Assembly (NCBI GenBank): GCA_964035545.1
Contig: CAXIUT010000309.1
Span: 1 to 36,781, forward strand
Length of the DNA: 36,781 bases
Origin: Bugula neritina
Lineage: Eukaryota > Bryozoa > Gymnolaemata > Cheilostomatida > Bugulidae
Direction of reading: 5' to 3'
A program made the translations under genes and the position numbers. The notes below the pieces were generated by a model. That model saw only the letters and a list, made by a program, of their open reading frames with translations. It was not told where the DNA came from and ran no database searches. Numbering within the stretch: position 1 is the stretch's first letter; each line of letters opens with the position of its first letter. Below, piece by piece: positions 11,330 through 24,024 of this stretch.

Positions 11330-11849
11330 ATGTAAAACTATTCTTAAGCCTCTTAGTCCCAACATAAAACATACAATACCTACACTAGAGATGTAATTTA
11401 ATACTTATTCAGATGAGAATAAAACTTATTCAATTAGTATTAGAAAAAAACCTTTCAACTGCTAAAGCAGGAAGAATTGTCGGAATCAAACAGACCACAG
11501 CCTGTAGAATCGTCAACAACTACATAAAAAAAACAGGGTCTTCTAAAAAAAAACTGACAAAAAAAAGAGATAAACATAAGAACTTCGATAAAAAATCGCT
11601 CAGAATAAACTTAGCTCAAATCAAAAGAAAGAATCTTAAGGGAATAATGAATAATCTAGATCAAAATAAATCAAAAAAGATGAATAGGGCTATAATTTAT
11701 ATCCCTACCCGGCCAATCAGATTCCCTATGGGTATACTTCCCCGATGAATAACACATTCCATTATCCATTTATGTTTGACATGAATGAAATATGGAGGCA
11801 AAATATCATAGAACAGAGTTGGAGATCTATGTTTCCATTCAATGTGTGA
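11330..11849 (+). CDS. Small helix-turn-helix protein (155 aa)
   Basis: Residues about 22-58 form a helix-turn-helix of the homeodomain-like / transposase-type HTH class: KLIQLVLEKNLSTAKAGRIV, then GIKQTTACRIVNNYIKKTG. The second helix sits where DNA recognition is expected. After it comes a Lys/Glu/Ser-rich linker and a Tyr/Pro/Met/Phe-rich tail ending in MFPFNV. Introns: 11393-11412 (20 nt, secure) and 11538-11569 (32 nt, needed to join the HTH frame to the C-terminal frame, but long for this chromosome). The spliced CDS is 156 codons. Small proteins with one such HTH are common in ciliates and may derive from transposases or act as regulators. No catalytic transposase domain is present. 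DNA binding is inferred. Confidence 0.72.
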
Positions 11850-12150
11850 TTATTTGATTAACTTTATTCGAAAATATTTGCTTATGGATATTTTTAAACC
11901 CTCTCAATTGCCTTCAAATAAAAAATGGTTCAGGTCACTGGAATAGTTATTGAACATAATAAAATATTATTTGATAAATTAAGTAAAAATTGTGCTTCTT
12001 CTTTATTTATTTTTTTAGTTTCATATATCAAAAGTTCACCTATATAAAAAATTGGCTGAAAGAATTATTATTTGTTTCTCAAAGAAATAATAGTTAAGAG
12101 GTAATTAATTAAAATGAATATAAAAATATCAAAAAACGCTATTGAACTTA
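11850..12150. other. AT-rich convergent intergenic spacer
   Basis: The spacer lies between the stop codons of two converging genes. It is AT-rich with short homopolymer runs. I see no gene, RNA or repeat in it. Confidence 0.6.
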
Positions 12151-13365
12151 TCATAATTTTTCAAAATTTTTGTCATTCCTATTTTTGATTGGAAAACATC
12201 TCCTTGTAGTATCTTTCATATTCAAAACCTTTTTTGACCTTTTATTATCATCAATTTTCAGTTCTCCTAAAATATTAGAGCAATCATGGGTTTAAAAGTT
12301 CATATTATCGATGTTTTTATTTTAATTTTGCTAAAATTATCTAACATTGGCAGTAGGTGTTTTCCTGAACTTATCTACCTTTCTAGACTTATCTTATTTA
12401 ACAGTATTACCTCTTTTAGAAGTCTCACAAATAAACGGTTCACAATTATTTGATATTTTCCTCAATAACCGTAAATATCTTTTTTTAATTTCAACAAAAG
12501 ATAAACGATATTCAGGCTAAGAAAGGGCTAATAAGACCATTTAAATGATATCATCTTCAATAGTAGAAAGATGGCTTGAAGATAAGTCAGATAAATATTT
12601 ATTTTATGAGTTATATTTCTCTTGAAGTTTCTCTTTTTTATTTTAAAAATCTGACCAGCAAAACGAAAAGTTTTGAAAATTATAGCAATCTGAACAATTC
12701 TACTAAACTAAAAGACTCAATAATATCATTCCTATACTAAAAACAGATGATTCCTCTGTTTTTTTATTGATAGTAGTCAGATCAAAAGGATCAAAAAATA
12801 TTTATTGTTCTTAGTATTCTTAAAAAGATGGTATATAGAGAAACTTAAATTTATTACTACTTCTAAAGAAGATCAGTTTGTCACTATGAAAAGAAACCCA
12901 CTCTTGATTAAGTTAATTATGCTCCTAAACAATATCTATCAAAGATTTAACCAGCTGCAAAATCTAAAAAGGAGTATATGCCACAATATCACTCAGAGAT
13001 TTATCATCTTTATTCAAATTTACTTCATTTAGTAATTCAGATAAGGTACTTTCGCCGTACTAGATCAAAGCTTTAAAATTAATATTAATTCCACAGACCA
13101 GTGTCTGAACTTGTGATTCATGTTTAGTTAAATTACAACTATTACGAAAAGATATATTTATCCATTTATGCATTATCTCTTTTTGCTTCTTATTATTTAT
13201 AATCCTAGAAAAAAATATTGATCTTTCATGATCCTAAGTTTCAACGAGAGTCAAACCGTTGCTCAGAGTAGTCTTTTTTGAATAGTTAGCCAACTCAAAC
13301 GATGAATTTCTTTCTTGTTAAAAAGGTTTCAGCGTACACATAGTATTGTTATGAATACTACCCAT
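12151..13365 (-). CDS. Degenerate protein-kinase-like protein (404 aa)
   Basis: An intron-free reverse frame runs from ATG 13365 to TGA 12153-12151. The middle has the order of a kinase C-lobe: a helical stretch (FEILQLVKSLIDIVEEHN) like helix E, then WVSFHSDKLIFFRSSNKFKF where the catalytic loop and following strands should be, and SSVFSIGMILLSLL where helix F (DxWSxGxxLxxLL) should be. The HRD motif is reduced to H-S-D and is not followed by K-x-x-N. I find no DFG, no glycine loop and no clear ATP-binding lysine. The protein is therefore best called kinase-like or a pseudokinase, likely catalytically dead. The C-terminal 100 residues are basic and low in structure. The kinase-fold assignment is inference from pattern, moderately sure. 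Confidence 0.68.
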
Positions 13366-13416
13366 ATTCTACTTTTAACAGCTATTATATGAATGCTAAT
13401 TTATAAAGATGTTAAA

Positions 13417-14013
13417 TCAAGCTAGTTTATGCTTCTGGAAGATCTTCTTCACCTCCTCAAAGACTTCTTCAGGTGTAACCTCAGAACTGACATTATAGTT
13501 CTTATTTTTTTCTGTATAGTACTTGATAATTTCTTTAGTTTCGTTTTAATAGGTTACAAAACGTTTCTTTATACTTTAAAGATTGTCATCGCTTCGTCCA
13601 CTTGTCTCTCCTCTTTTCAATAATCTTTCAATCATTACTTCTTGACTACATTCCAAGTGTAAAATAAAAGGCAAGTTAATCTTATCGTTCATAAGTTTTT
13701 CCCACGTTGATAAATTTTCAATATTTCTGGGAAAACCGTCAATAAGAAATCTGCCTCCTTAAAATCCTGCCTTCTGCATAGCAGCTTCCAGAAGACTTAC
13801 TGTGATTTAACTTGGAACAATTTTTCCTTCCACAATGTTTTTCTCTATAATTTATCCAAACTTTGATCCTGGAGTTTTTCGTTCGGCTCGAAGAAGGTCT
13901 CCAGCTGAGAGGTGAGTAAATTTAAACTCTTTTTAGATGCGTTAGCTTTGAGTTCCTTTTCCTGATCCAGGTCCACCCAAGATGAAGACAACTGTAGTAG
14001 TTTTATTTTCCAT
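13417..14013 (-). CDS. UMP-CMP kinase (198 aa)
   Basis: The enzyme moves a phosphate from ATP to UMP or CMP (also dCMP), feeding pyrimidine nucleotide pools in the cytosol. The P-loop GGPGSGKGTQ is at residues 13-22. The NMP-binding part follows (THLSAGDLLRAE), then DGFPRN, and a short lid RGETSGRSDDN that matches eukaryotic UMP-CMP kinases and not long-lid adenylate kinases. The length is typical (about 196 aa). No intron is present. Several glutamates are written TAA/TAG. It is followed upstream on the same strand by prolyl-tRNA synthetase, whose stop is 75 bp away. Call is firm. Confidence 0.95.
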
Positions 14014-14088
14014 CAACAAATCTAAAGATATTATAAGCAATAAATATGATAAATAGCAATAAAAAAGAGATAAATCGACTTATGAAGA

Positions 14089-16257
<2,169 letters not shown>

Positions 16258-16296
16258 CACACATTTAAATTTAATTCTGAAACTACTCACATTCTA
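16258..16296. promoter_or_regulatory. 39-bp divergent promoter region
   Basis: Only 39 bases separate the outer ATG of prolyl-tRNA synthetase (reverse) from the ATG of the small gene at 16297 (forward). Both promoters must lie here or reach into the coding sequence. If the inner synthetase ATG (16182) is used, the region is 114 bp. The call rests on gene arrangement only; no motif was identified. Confidence 0.5.
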
Positions 16297-16611
16297 ATGA
16301 TTAATTAAATCAATAGGTAATAAAATATTGATTTATATCATTTACTTTAATCAAACATCTTAGAAGATATTGAATGCAGAGTTTCATAAATCGAGTTGAA
16401 ATGTTCAGGAAATCTAGTATCAATAGCACTCATCAACTCATTTAAATTTTTATTTTCTTATAAAGAAAAACTCCTACTCTCATATCTCAAATTCATCAAC
16501 AGTCCTATCATCGACATCAACAATTTCTACATTTCCTCCTTATTGTCTATCTATAAACTACTTCCATTCAAACACCCACTCACCTTTTTAAACATTTATT
16601 TTGTCAATTGA
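16297..16611 (+). CDS. Small hypothetical protein (104 aa)
   Basis: An intron-free forward frame runs from ATG 16297 to TGA 16609-16611. The N-terminal third is acidic (NREENIDLYHLL, ILEDIECRVSEIELK). The rest is hydrophobic and aromatic with many Leu, Ile, Phe, Tyr and Ser, probably helical. No family is recognised. Its stop overlaps the stop of the LIN9-like gene on the other strand within the palindrome TCAATTGA. Confidence is moderate because the protein is short and no homolog can be checked. Confidence 0.6.
16604..16611. other. Palindrome carrying both convergent stop codons
   Basis: The eight bases TCAATTGA are self-complementary. Read forward they contain the TGA (16609-16611) of the small gene; read in reverse they contain the TGA (16606-16604) of the LIN9-like gene. 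The two coding regions therefore overlap by 8 bp tail to tail. Confidence 0.85.
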
Positions 16612-18002
16612 TCTGTTTTTGTCTATATTTATGTATTTATACCTATCTATGACTGTTAATTATTTGTTTTATCTGCTTAGAAGCAAAAAGATCTGAATTC
16701 TAACTACTTTTATCTAACTACTTTTACATCAAATTCAAAGGATTTATCAATATTGATGCAAAATTTCTTCCTACTTTATCTTGATCTATATTATTCTTAT
16801 TATTACTAATTCCAGAAAGACCTCTACATCTAAATTTCGATATTATATGCCGAATTCCAATACTGAGAATATTGATATTTGATCCTATCCACCCATACTG
16901 CTGAAAAAAGATATTATCAAATGAACCTTCTTCTTTCTGTACCATTTCAGCTTCATTATTGTACTCTCGAAGCAACTTCACAAAATCATTTTTTAACTCA
17001 AGAAGACGAATCAATAATCCCATCACCTCATAGTCTATATTCTAAATTACAACTCTCTGCTGTCCACTTATATCTCTTGGAGCCATTAAAATATCCATCA
17101 CTTTCTGTGTTCCCAATTCTGGACGCTGAAATTTAACCATAAATTGATTTTCCTTGTAAATCGCAAGAATGCTACCACTATGTAGATGCCCACACACAGG
17201 GTGTAAAGCTACTACCTCTTTGCCCACTCCAAGTTCAGAATCTCTGCCTTTCTAGATTATTTTAGATCTACCTGTTTTGGAGCAATTCTTGCCTGAGATC
17301 TAAAATCAGCTAGCTTATCCAATTCCATATTGATAAATTCAGGTCCAAATACTTTAGGAGTAGGAAGAGCCTGTCTCATCATGCGATGGTCATAGTAAGA
17401 CATTCTTTCTGGGTTCATTTAGATTTCATTGAGAAGCTTGCGTAACGGCTACTCTCTAAGATATGGCCTATCAAGTGAGCAGTAAAATTGATCATGAAAA
17501 GTCCATTGACAGTTATCATTTAGTGTTCCTACGGGAGTTCCTGAAAATCCTTTTCTTCCTTTTTTTTAAAACAAAGAGTGACATTCAGATGTGTTTTGAT
17601 CAAAAAATTGAACAGTCTATTAAAGACTATGACGATCAATCTGTTCAGTAGGTTTGACTTTTCGCTTACTTTTACAAATATACTCTTTTCGAGGCAACTA
17701 TTATTCCATTTTCATCTAAGCAAATTGTTTAAATATTGACCCTTTGTTTTAAGTTATAGAAGTTACAAGAGGAGGACGTTCTTCTTTGATTTTATTTTAT
17801 GTTCTTTGTTTGATATAGTAGAGCAAATCAGAAGTACTTATTTATTTGTTCAAAATATTCATTAGCGGTTCAAGCTATTTTTCAGCAGAATTTTCTGATA
17901 TTCTCTAATCTACTAGTTCTAATTAAGTGATAAGGTACATTTTTCAATGATTGCGATTTATTATGGAGAAAATGTAGGTTTGATCTGTTATTCAGGAACC
18001 AT
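16604..18002 (-). CDS. LIN9: LIN9/ALY-like protein, DIRP domain (452 aa)
   Basis: LIN9 is a core subunit of MuvB, which joins Myb, E2F/DP and Rb-type proteins in DREAM complexes that control cell-cycle genes. Residues about 195-300 resemble the DIRP/LIN9 region: YYDHRMMRQALPTPKVFGPE, then GKEVVALHPVCGHLHSG, and FMVKFQRPELGTQKVMDI, matching the family pattern 'V.A.HP....H.G.I......V.F.RPELG...V.D'. Introns: 17919-17938 and 17252-17271, both 20 nt. The spliced CDS is exactly 453 codons. The N-terminal 190 residues are charged. It shares its stop region with the small gene at 16297. The start ATG 18002 is the first in frame and is followed by VPEEQIKPTFSPEE. Confidence 0.85.
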
Positions 18003-18084
18003 CTTTGATTAAAATTTAAATCGACTGAAAAGATATTAAAATAAATAAATATGAAAGAATAGTCATCATTCTAATTAATATATA

Positions 18085-18756
18085 TCACTTTCTTTATCTT
18101 TATAAATAAACAGAAGGTTTGCAATAACTTTTTATTGAACTAAATTGCTTCTTAAATTTTAACTTTTCTTATCCTGACTTTTTTATCTCTTCTTATTCCT
18201 TTTTTTCTTAATCTTAAAATTTAAATGTAGGATTTTTCTTTAATTTATAAAGATTACTGACACTAAAATTATGACCTATTTATTTTTTTTAATGATTTTT
18301 TAACTTTTTTTTTAACTATGATACCTAGCGTCTTATTAGTTGTTTTGAACTATTACTTGTATCATTTTCAAATTCTTTATATTTATTTTATTTCCTCTTT
18401 AAATTTCCATATTACCCATAAAACTCTGAATTTATGAATGGATTATTTAGGCATCTAGGTGATTTGATTTCTTTCTTTTAATTCCAAAAAATATCAGTTC
18501 TAGGTGTTTCTTTTATACTTTTCTTCGGTTGAATATACTAATTTACAGGAATTTCTTAATTTTTTCTTTATATATTATCAACTTCTTTTCTTAGTTTTAT
18601 CAATATGGTATTTTCCATAATATTCTCATCTCTTTTATATCTTAAATAGGGAAGTCGAGTCAATGAATGGTACAATGTCAAGTTTTATTCTCCATAATTT
18701 AGTAAAAAAGTATTAGGACTTCTTTTATACTATTATCTAAAAGGATTCGATGACAT
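18085..18756 (-). CDS. Charged hypothetical protein (223 aa)
   Basis: An intron-free reverse frame runs from ATG 18756 to TGA 18087-18085. It is rich in Lys, Glu, Asn and Ser, with a C-terminal block of alternating acidic and basic runs (DEEKKEEEEIKKSGEEKLKF). No domain, signal peptide or membrane segment is visible. It lies between two recognisable genes on the same strand, 59 bp after the kinesin stop. Its amino-acid composition is close to random AT-rich sequence, so it is a weaker call than its neighbours, though 224 codons without TGA are unlikely by chance. Confidence 0.6.
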
Positions 18757-18815
18757 CTCTATTAATTTATCAATAATTATTTATTAAATAACATTAACAC
18801 TAATCCTTTCAGTAA

Positions 18816-20399
18816 TCATTTCTTCATTTTACACTCTCCAACTCCCTATGCAAAGTTCAATGATATCCTAGTCTGATTTACATCAATATCTTCAGGAGAT
18901 ATATTAACAAACATCAAAGTTTTACTATCTCCTTCCAAATACTTTTGCAACACATAAGTTAATTTGGAATTTCGATATGAAATATGGTCAGCATTTCTTC
19001 TTAGTTAGTTTATCACACTTCCTAAAGCACTAAGTGATTTATTAATAAATTGAGTTTCCTTTAATAGTTCACCCTCAACTTTACTTTGTTTTAACCTTTC
19101 ACTACCTGCTAAATCTACAAATACAAGTGATCCTTTTCTTCTATCTTCATTTTTCTAACTAAAACCTTCTAAACGAAGAGTTATTATCAAATGAGACCTA
19201 CTCGAACGTTAGTTCATATTTGTGGCTGCTTTTTTTCTATTAAATGTTGCTTCTTTAAGATAAGCAAGTACTTCTTCAATTTAATTTACTTCTACTTCAG
19301 TCATTTTATCTTTATTCGATTAGTGTTTGCCAATTAAATCAAAAATATTTTCCAGATAAATCTATTGAATAGAAAGATAAACTTTGAAAATCCATTTGAA
19401 TTTTTTGCTTTGTTAAATTTGTTTAAATATAAGTTAAATACTCCTTGGAGTGATTCCTCTTTCTTCATACTGTTGCTATTTACTTCTTTATTATTCTTCG
19501 GGACCTAAAAGAGTGTAAGTTTTTCCTGAGCCAGTTTGTCCATAAGCAAAAATACAAACATTTTTTCCATCAATAGAACTTTGAACAAGTTGAGAAAGTT
19601 ATGTGAAAATTGTGTTTTGAGTTTAATTTTGATTAAATATTTGTTAAAACAAGTATCCTTGTTCACATTTTTATGTTATATTTCTCGTTCCTTATCTCTA
19701 ATACGTTAATTTCAAAGTATTATCTGAAGTTACTGAAACAACACTATTTCCTTTCTTAGAAGGTCTAACTCTGCAATAAACTCTTATATTCCCTTTTATT
19801 TATTGAAGATCATTGTTTAGTTTCTTCTTCAAAATAAACATTTCCTCATTTTGAATTTCAAGCTGATGTAAAACTTTAAATAAACGATTGATTTAATTAT
19901 CTTGCCATGAAACTTGGTTTCCCAGTTATTTAACTGTTAGTTCTTTCTTTTTCAAAACCTAATCTACTTCTTCAAGATATTTCTCTTCTTTCTCATATTA
20001 CATTTTGATTTAGTCCATTTTTTAACAACTTTATTGATATTAAGCTTTTTTGCTTAATGCAACGTTTGTATTCTTTTCAAGAGTAGCTAATTTTGGTTTT
20101 AATTACTTCATTAGTAGTTCTTAAGATTTTTTTGATTCCATAAGTTATTGTATTTAGCATTTATTCTTCTTTTATACCTTTTCTAATTCAGAATATTCCT
20201 CCATACATTCTTGTAAATTAGCCTCTAAGACTTAAATAAGGTAATCCATTTGATCATTTGATTTTTCAGCTTATCTAATTGCTTTATCAGTCACCATAAG
20301 TAAGTATTTTTGATAGGTAATTTCATCTTTAGTTGAAAAGATAGGTTCTGGATTAAGATATTAAGGGTTTTCTAACCTTTTACTATTCTTGGCTTTCAT
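18816..20399 (-). CDS. Kinesin-14 family motor, C-terminal motor domain (527 aa)
   Basis: Kinesin-14s are minus-end-directed microtubule motors that work in spindles. Residues 1 to about 170 are Glu/Lys-rich coiled coil; the motor starts at [15 protein letters not shown] and runs to the end, the order that defines kinesin-14. The nucleotide site is intact: P-loop GQTGSGKT (about 285-292), switch I NERSSRSH (about 392-399) and switch [10 protein letters not shown] (about 428-435). [20 protein letters not shown] is nearly canonical. No intron; 528 codons including stop. The C-terminus is short (GVGECKMKK) after the last motor helix. The tail is short for the family, so this may be a minimal form. 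Confidence 0.94.
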
Positions 20400-20472
20400 A
20401 CTTCAAATTAAATTTGATAGTAAATTATACCCGCTTCAAATTAGTCAATCATAATAAAATAATCAAATCATA

Positions 20473-22305
20473 TCAAACTTTTAAAACCTTTTTGTTCTTC
20501 AAACTAGTTCCACTCTTTGTAAATATCTAATGATCTTGCTAAGCATCCAATTCATTTAGCTTTCCCACATTTTTATGATAATTATACTCATGAATTAAAG
20601 GATCTCCAACAACTTTAAGTTGCTTAGGATCTTTTGAAGCTTGATGCTTGTATACTTGACGATAAGGATCATAAGAATCTTCCTTTCTGCTTCCAGAGGG
20701 TTTACTTGAAGGTGATTTTTTATTTTTCAAAGTTTATTCATATTATACCCGTTTCTTTTTATTTTTAGGATCTTATTTATGATTTCCAGTTGTATTACGT
20801 TTTTGATATTAATTGAAAATCTCTTCTTTTTTTCTTTCAATTTACATCTGCAATTATTTTCTTCTTTATTCTTATCTTTGTAAAGTTTTCTGACTTTATT
20901 TTCGACTTTTCTTTTGCACTTATTTCACATTTTTTGCTTTCTATTATTTTTTTGATGAACTCTTATACGTATCTTCTTTTTTAACTTATTTCGGCTGCTT
21001 TATACGAGCATCTTTTACTATCTTTTCACACCACTACTCACTCTCCTCATTAAAATTTTAATAATTACTTTAAGCTCCTAATTTGGAATGAATCTGAGGA
21101 TGATCTCCAATGAGTTAATCAGATAAATTTTAATACATATTTTCCTCTAAAATACCTCCTTTTTATTTCATCGCCTTTCTGACTCGTCTATTTCTATCTT
21201 TTTCTTTAAGTCTTTATAAATTAAACATTTTCATTTCAGAAAATGTACTAAAATGATCAGCTGAGTTCTTGAAACTAGTTCTAGATATACTTGGATCATA
21301 TTTCTTTGATTTAGAAACTATATCTTTAGCTCTAATATCTATAGCTCTTAGTTTAGCTGCTTTTATTTGTTCTTACTGTTTTTATTTTTATTTTTATTGT
21401 TTTTTACTTTTCTTATACTCTTCAGCTTTTTTATGAATAAATTTCTATATTTATGCTATTTTAGTTGGAGAAGTTCTTAAGTGATGATTAGGACATATAT
21501 CAGGACATTAATAAGGTTGCTTCTTACTCTTTTCTTCATATTTTTTTATTCTTTAATTAATCTTATTTATTTCTTATTTCTTGTTTTATAAATCTGGATC
21601 ATAAGGAAGTATCTTTCTACATTGAACTCGACTTTTACAATGATAAGGCTCATGATTCCATCGATAGTGAGGATTAAACTATTTTTATTAACCTTATTTC
21701 TATTTTTACTCCTCTTCTCTATGCTGAATAGTAAACTTTAGTTTTTGTAAGTTTTCTTTAATCATTTCTTTCAATCTCTTTCTTTCATTAATATCTGTCT
21801 TCTAGAGGAGTTTTCTTTCATTCAAATATTCTCTTGCACGATTTTGAGTAATTTTAATGTAATCGTTAATACATTATCTATTAAATCTGGGAGATAGAGG
21901 TTCTCTTTCTTAATTTAAAATATTTATATCTTCAATATCTTTAAATCCTCCTCCAGTACGACGTCTAGTTTATCTAATTTTATCAACGCTTTTATAGTTA
22001 TCGAATCTTGCCTTTGTTTTCGAATCATTCTATTACACATTTCTTTCCATCTTTCTAGTTTGTCTATTAGTATTCATTTGGGTTCTATTCCCTCCTTTTT
22101 TTTGATTTTGTTGTTAGTGATATTCTTCTATTTCTTTGAGTTCATTAAAAGCTTAAAGATTGGCTTACAAGCACTAAGAACAGGAACAGTCAGAATCACC
22201 AACATCAGAAAGAGAAGTATCAAGTAATTAACATGAACAATCAATCTCTTAGTCTGAACTTAAAGCCTTTTTTATTCCTTTTTTTTGCTCCTTTCGCAAC
22301 TTCAT
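20473..22305 (-). CDS. Large charged hypothetical protein (610 aa)
   Basis: An intron-free reverse frame of 611 codons from ATG 22305 to TGA 20475-20473. Residues 20-60 are acidic and Cys-rich (EIDCSCELLD, SDCSCSEC), followed by a helix (AFNELKEIEEYH). The middle has long Lys/Glu/Arg helices and two Cys/His clusters (YHCKSRVQC; CPDICPNHH) that could bind metal. The C-terminal third is very rich in Lys/Glu/Gln and ends with a less charged block (SYDPYRQVYKHQA, VVGDPLIHEYNYH). I do not recognise a family; the pattern would suit a cytoskeletal or cilia-associated protein (inference). It sits 73 bp upstream of kinesin-14 on the same strand. Confidence 0.75.
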
Positions 22306-22449
22306 GCTGTTAGAAAACAATAATAAGGTTTAAATACAAAATAACAAAAATATTAAAAACTTCTGATTTTGATAAAAAGTTATTGATTAAAAAGTAATAC
22401 TTCAAGATTTTAATCGATAGTTATTCATTTTTCAGACATTGAATAAACA

Positions 22450-22710
22450 TCATAATTTATCTCTCATTTTTAAATATCCACTAAGATCTTCTAAAGGATC
22501 ATAGTTACTGTTCGAGTAAGATGTCTGATAGGAAGAATAAGAAGAACTTGCACTTTCTTAGGATTCTGGTTGATAGTTTTGTTCATTTATTCTATTCAAG
22601 TTGACCTCAAGAGGAGACCTATCAAGCTGTTTATGAACCAGTCTGCAAGGAAGAGAATTATCAGACTAGATCTAATATTTGTTTGGTTTGCAAGGAAGGG
22701 AGTTAGTCAT
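22450..22710 (-). CDS. Small hypothetical protein (86 aa)
   Basis: A reverse frame from ATG 22710 to TGA 22452-22450 without intron. It contains two similar units near the N-terminus, NSLPCKP and NSLPCRL, 14-15 residues apart, then a Ser/Tyr-rich low-complexity stretch and an ending DLSGYLKMRDKL. No family is recognised. The repeated Asn-Ser-Leu-Pro-Cys unit argues that the frame is real. It is divergent from the small basic gene at 22875. Confidence 0.55.
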
Positions 22711-22874
22711 TATTGATTATTTATAATTAACTGACTAAAAAAAATATAAAATAATATGCTAAATAATAACAAACTTGAAAAAAACAAGAAATTAATTAAA
22801 AAATTGTACTTTTATAGAATAATAAAATATAATTGAAGAGTATTAATATTCTTAATAATTAAATTGCATTGTTG

Positions 22875-23125
22875 ATGGGAAGTCAATAAATTTGCATAAA
22901 CCGCAGAAAAGAAAACTTTAGAAAGAAAAAGTATTTATGATCTTATCTAGACGTATTGTAAAAAAATGTATGCGTACTCAATCAAATGTCAATCACAAAT
23001 ACAGTACAACTGATAAACCTATCACTGACAAGAAAGCTAGAAGAGAACAAAAAAAACTATAAATCAAACAACAAAAGAAAGCAAATAAAAAATAAAAAAG
23101 ATAAAGTAAAATGGATGTAGAATGA
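22875..23125 (+). CDS. Small very basic protein (76 aa)
   Basis: ATG 22875 to TGA 23123-23125 with one 20-nt intron at 22931-22950 (GTATTTATGATCTTATCTAG) that carries an in-frame TGA. The product is dominated by Lys and Arg (INRRKENFRKKKRIVKKCMR; TDKKARREQKKLE). Such composition fits a nucleolar or ribosome-assembly protein. A loose likeness to the Alb1 type (N-terminal INRRK, later LSKKRAKK-like block) is only suggestive. The clean intron supports that it is a gene. No further function can be given. Confidence 0.65.
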
Positions 23126-23193
23126 TTATTTGACCTTTCTTTAAATAATATTTAGAATAAAATAAAATATTGAAAAAAAGCTATTTAAATAAG

Positions 23194-23903
23194 TCAAAAT
23201 TTATCAAAAGTTGAATAGGTGTATTGCTTTAATTCTTCTATGTTTTAAGGAGCTTAACTTTTTGAAAAATCTACCTAAACAATTGCATACATTTAACAGC
23301 TGATTCATGGAAAAAAGATACCCTCTTAGGTTATCTCTATTATTAATTATCATCATCTTATGATGTATTTTACTCCTTATCCTGTATTTTACGACTATAT
23401 TATCTTGTCTTTATTCGTTTTGCTATTTTTTTACTAGTCTTTTTTATTGTAAAACTTTAAGATTGCAATAATGAAGGAGTTTCTAGAAAATTCTAAGACA
23501 ATTTAAGATTTTCCTATTCAATCATTGATTGATCTAGCTTTTCTTTATACTATGAACCCAAGTTGATAAAAAAATTATTCTTTTTCCTTTGCCCCCAATT
23601 CTGATAAATAGGTGCATTTGCGCGGATTCTTTAAAGCTCTTCTTTATGTTCCTAAGACCTCTCAATTTACTAATAGCTAAGACCATCTACTCTTAAGCAA
23701 TCTCTATCATTCAAAATATCAAATACTTCATTAGCTTCATCAAATATATATTTTTCTACCTTTCTAATTTCCTCTAACATTTCACAGTCCATAATATGAT
23801 CTTGATGATAGAGTTGTTAATTTGACTTATGCGAGTAGCTTACACCCTCTTTTAGTGGTTTGATTTAGTTAGCAATTCTTCTATAGGTAGGTTTATTAGT
23901 CAT
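23194..23903 (-). CDS. Hypothetical protein with candidate PP1-docking motif (228 aa)
   Basis: Reverse frame from ATG 23903 to TGA 23196-23194 with one 23-nt intron at 23275-23297 (coding strand GTTAAATGTATGCAATTGTTTAG...). Removing it gives exactly 229 codons. The protein is helical and charged; the stretch YQNWGQRKKNNFFIN at about residues 107-121 looks conserved. Near the C-terminus an acidic run (EEENTSEDDDNEEERE type) leads into PKRVSFF. KRVSF fits the RVxF consensus used by regulators to bind protein phosphatase 1. A role as PP1 regulator is inference. I first considered a 22-nt intron at 23300-23321, but it needs a second unsupported intron and gives poorer sequence. Confidence 0.68.
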
Positions 23904-24024
23904 AACAAAACCGATAACAATAAAATAATCGTTGCAATCCATAAAATAATAAATAGATAATATCACCTAATAAAATCTTATCAACTACAAATATTACTAA
24001 TGATAATCTAGCATATAAATAATC

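Noticed and set aside
11330-11849. Transposon open reading frame
   Set aside because: Only an HTH is present; there is no DDE catalytic domain and no flanking inverted repeats were seen.
23300-23321. 22-nt GT..AG intron in the gene at 23194-23903
   Set aside because: Alone it breaks the total reading frame. The overlapping 23-nt intron at 23275-23297 gives an exact multiple of three and better protein sequence.
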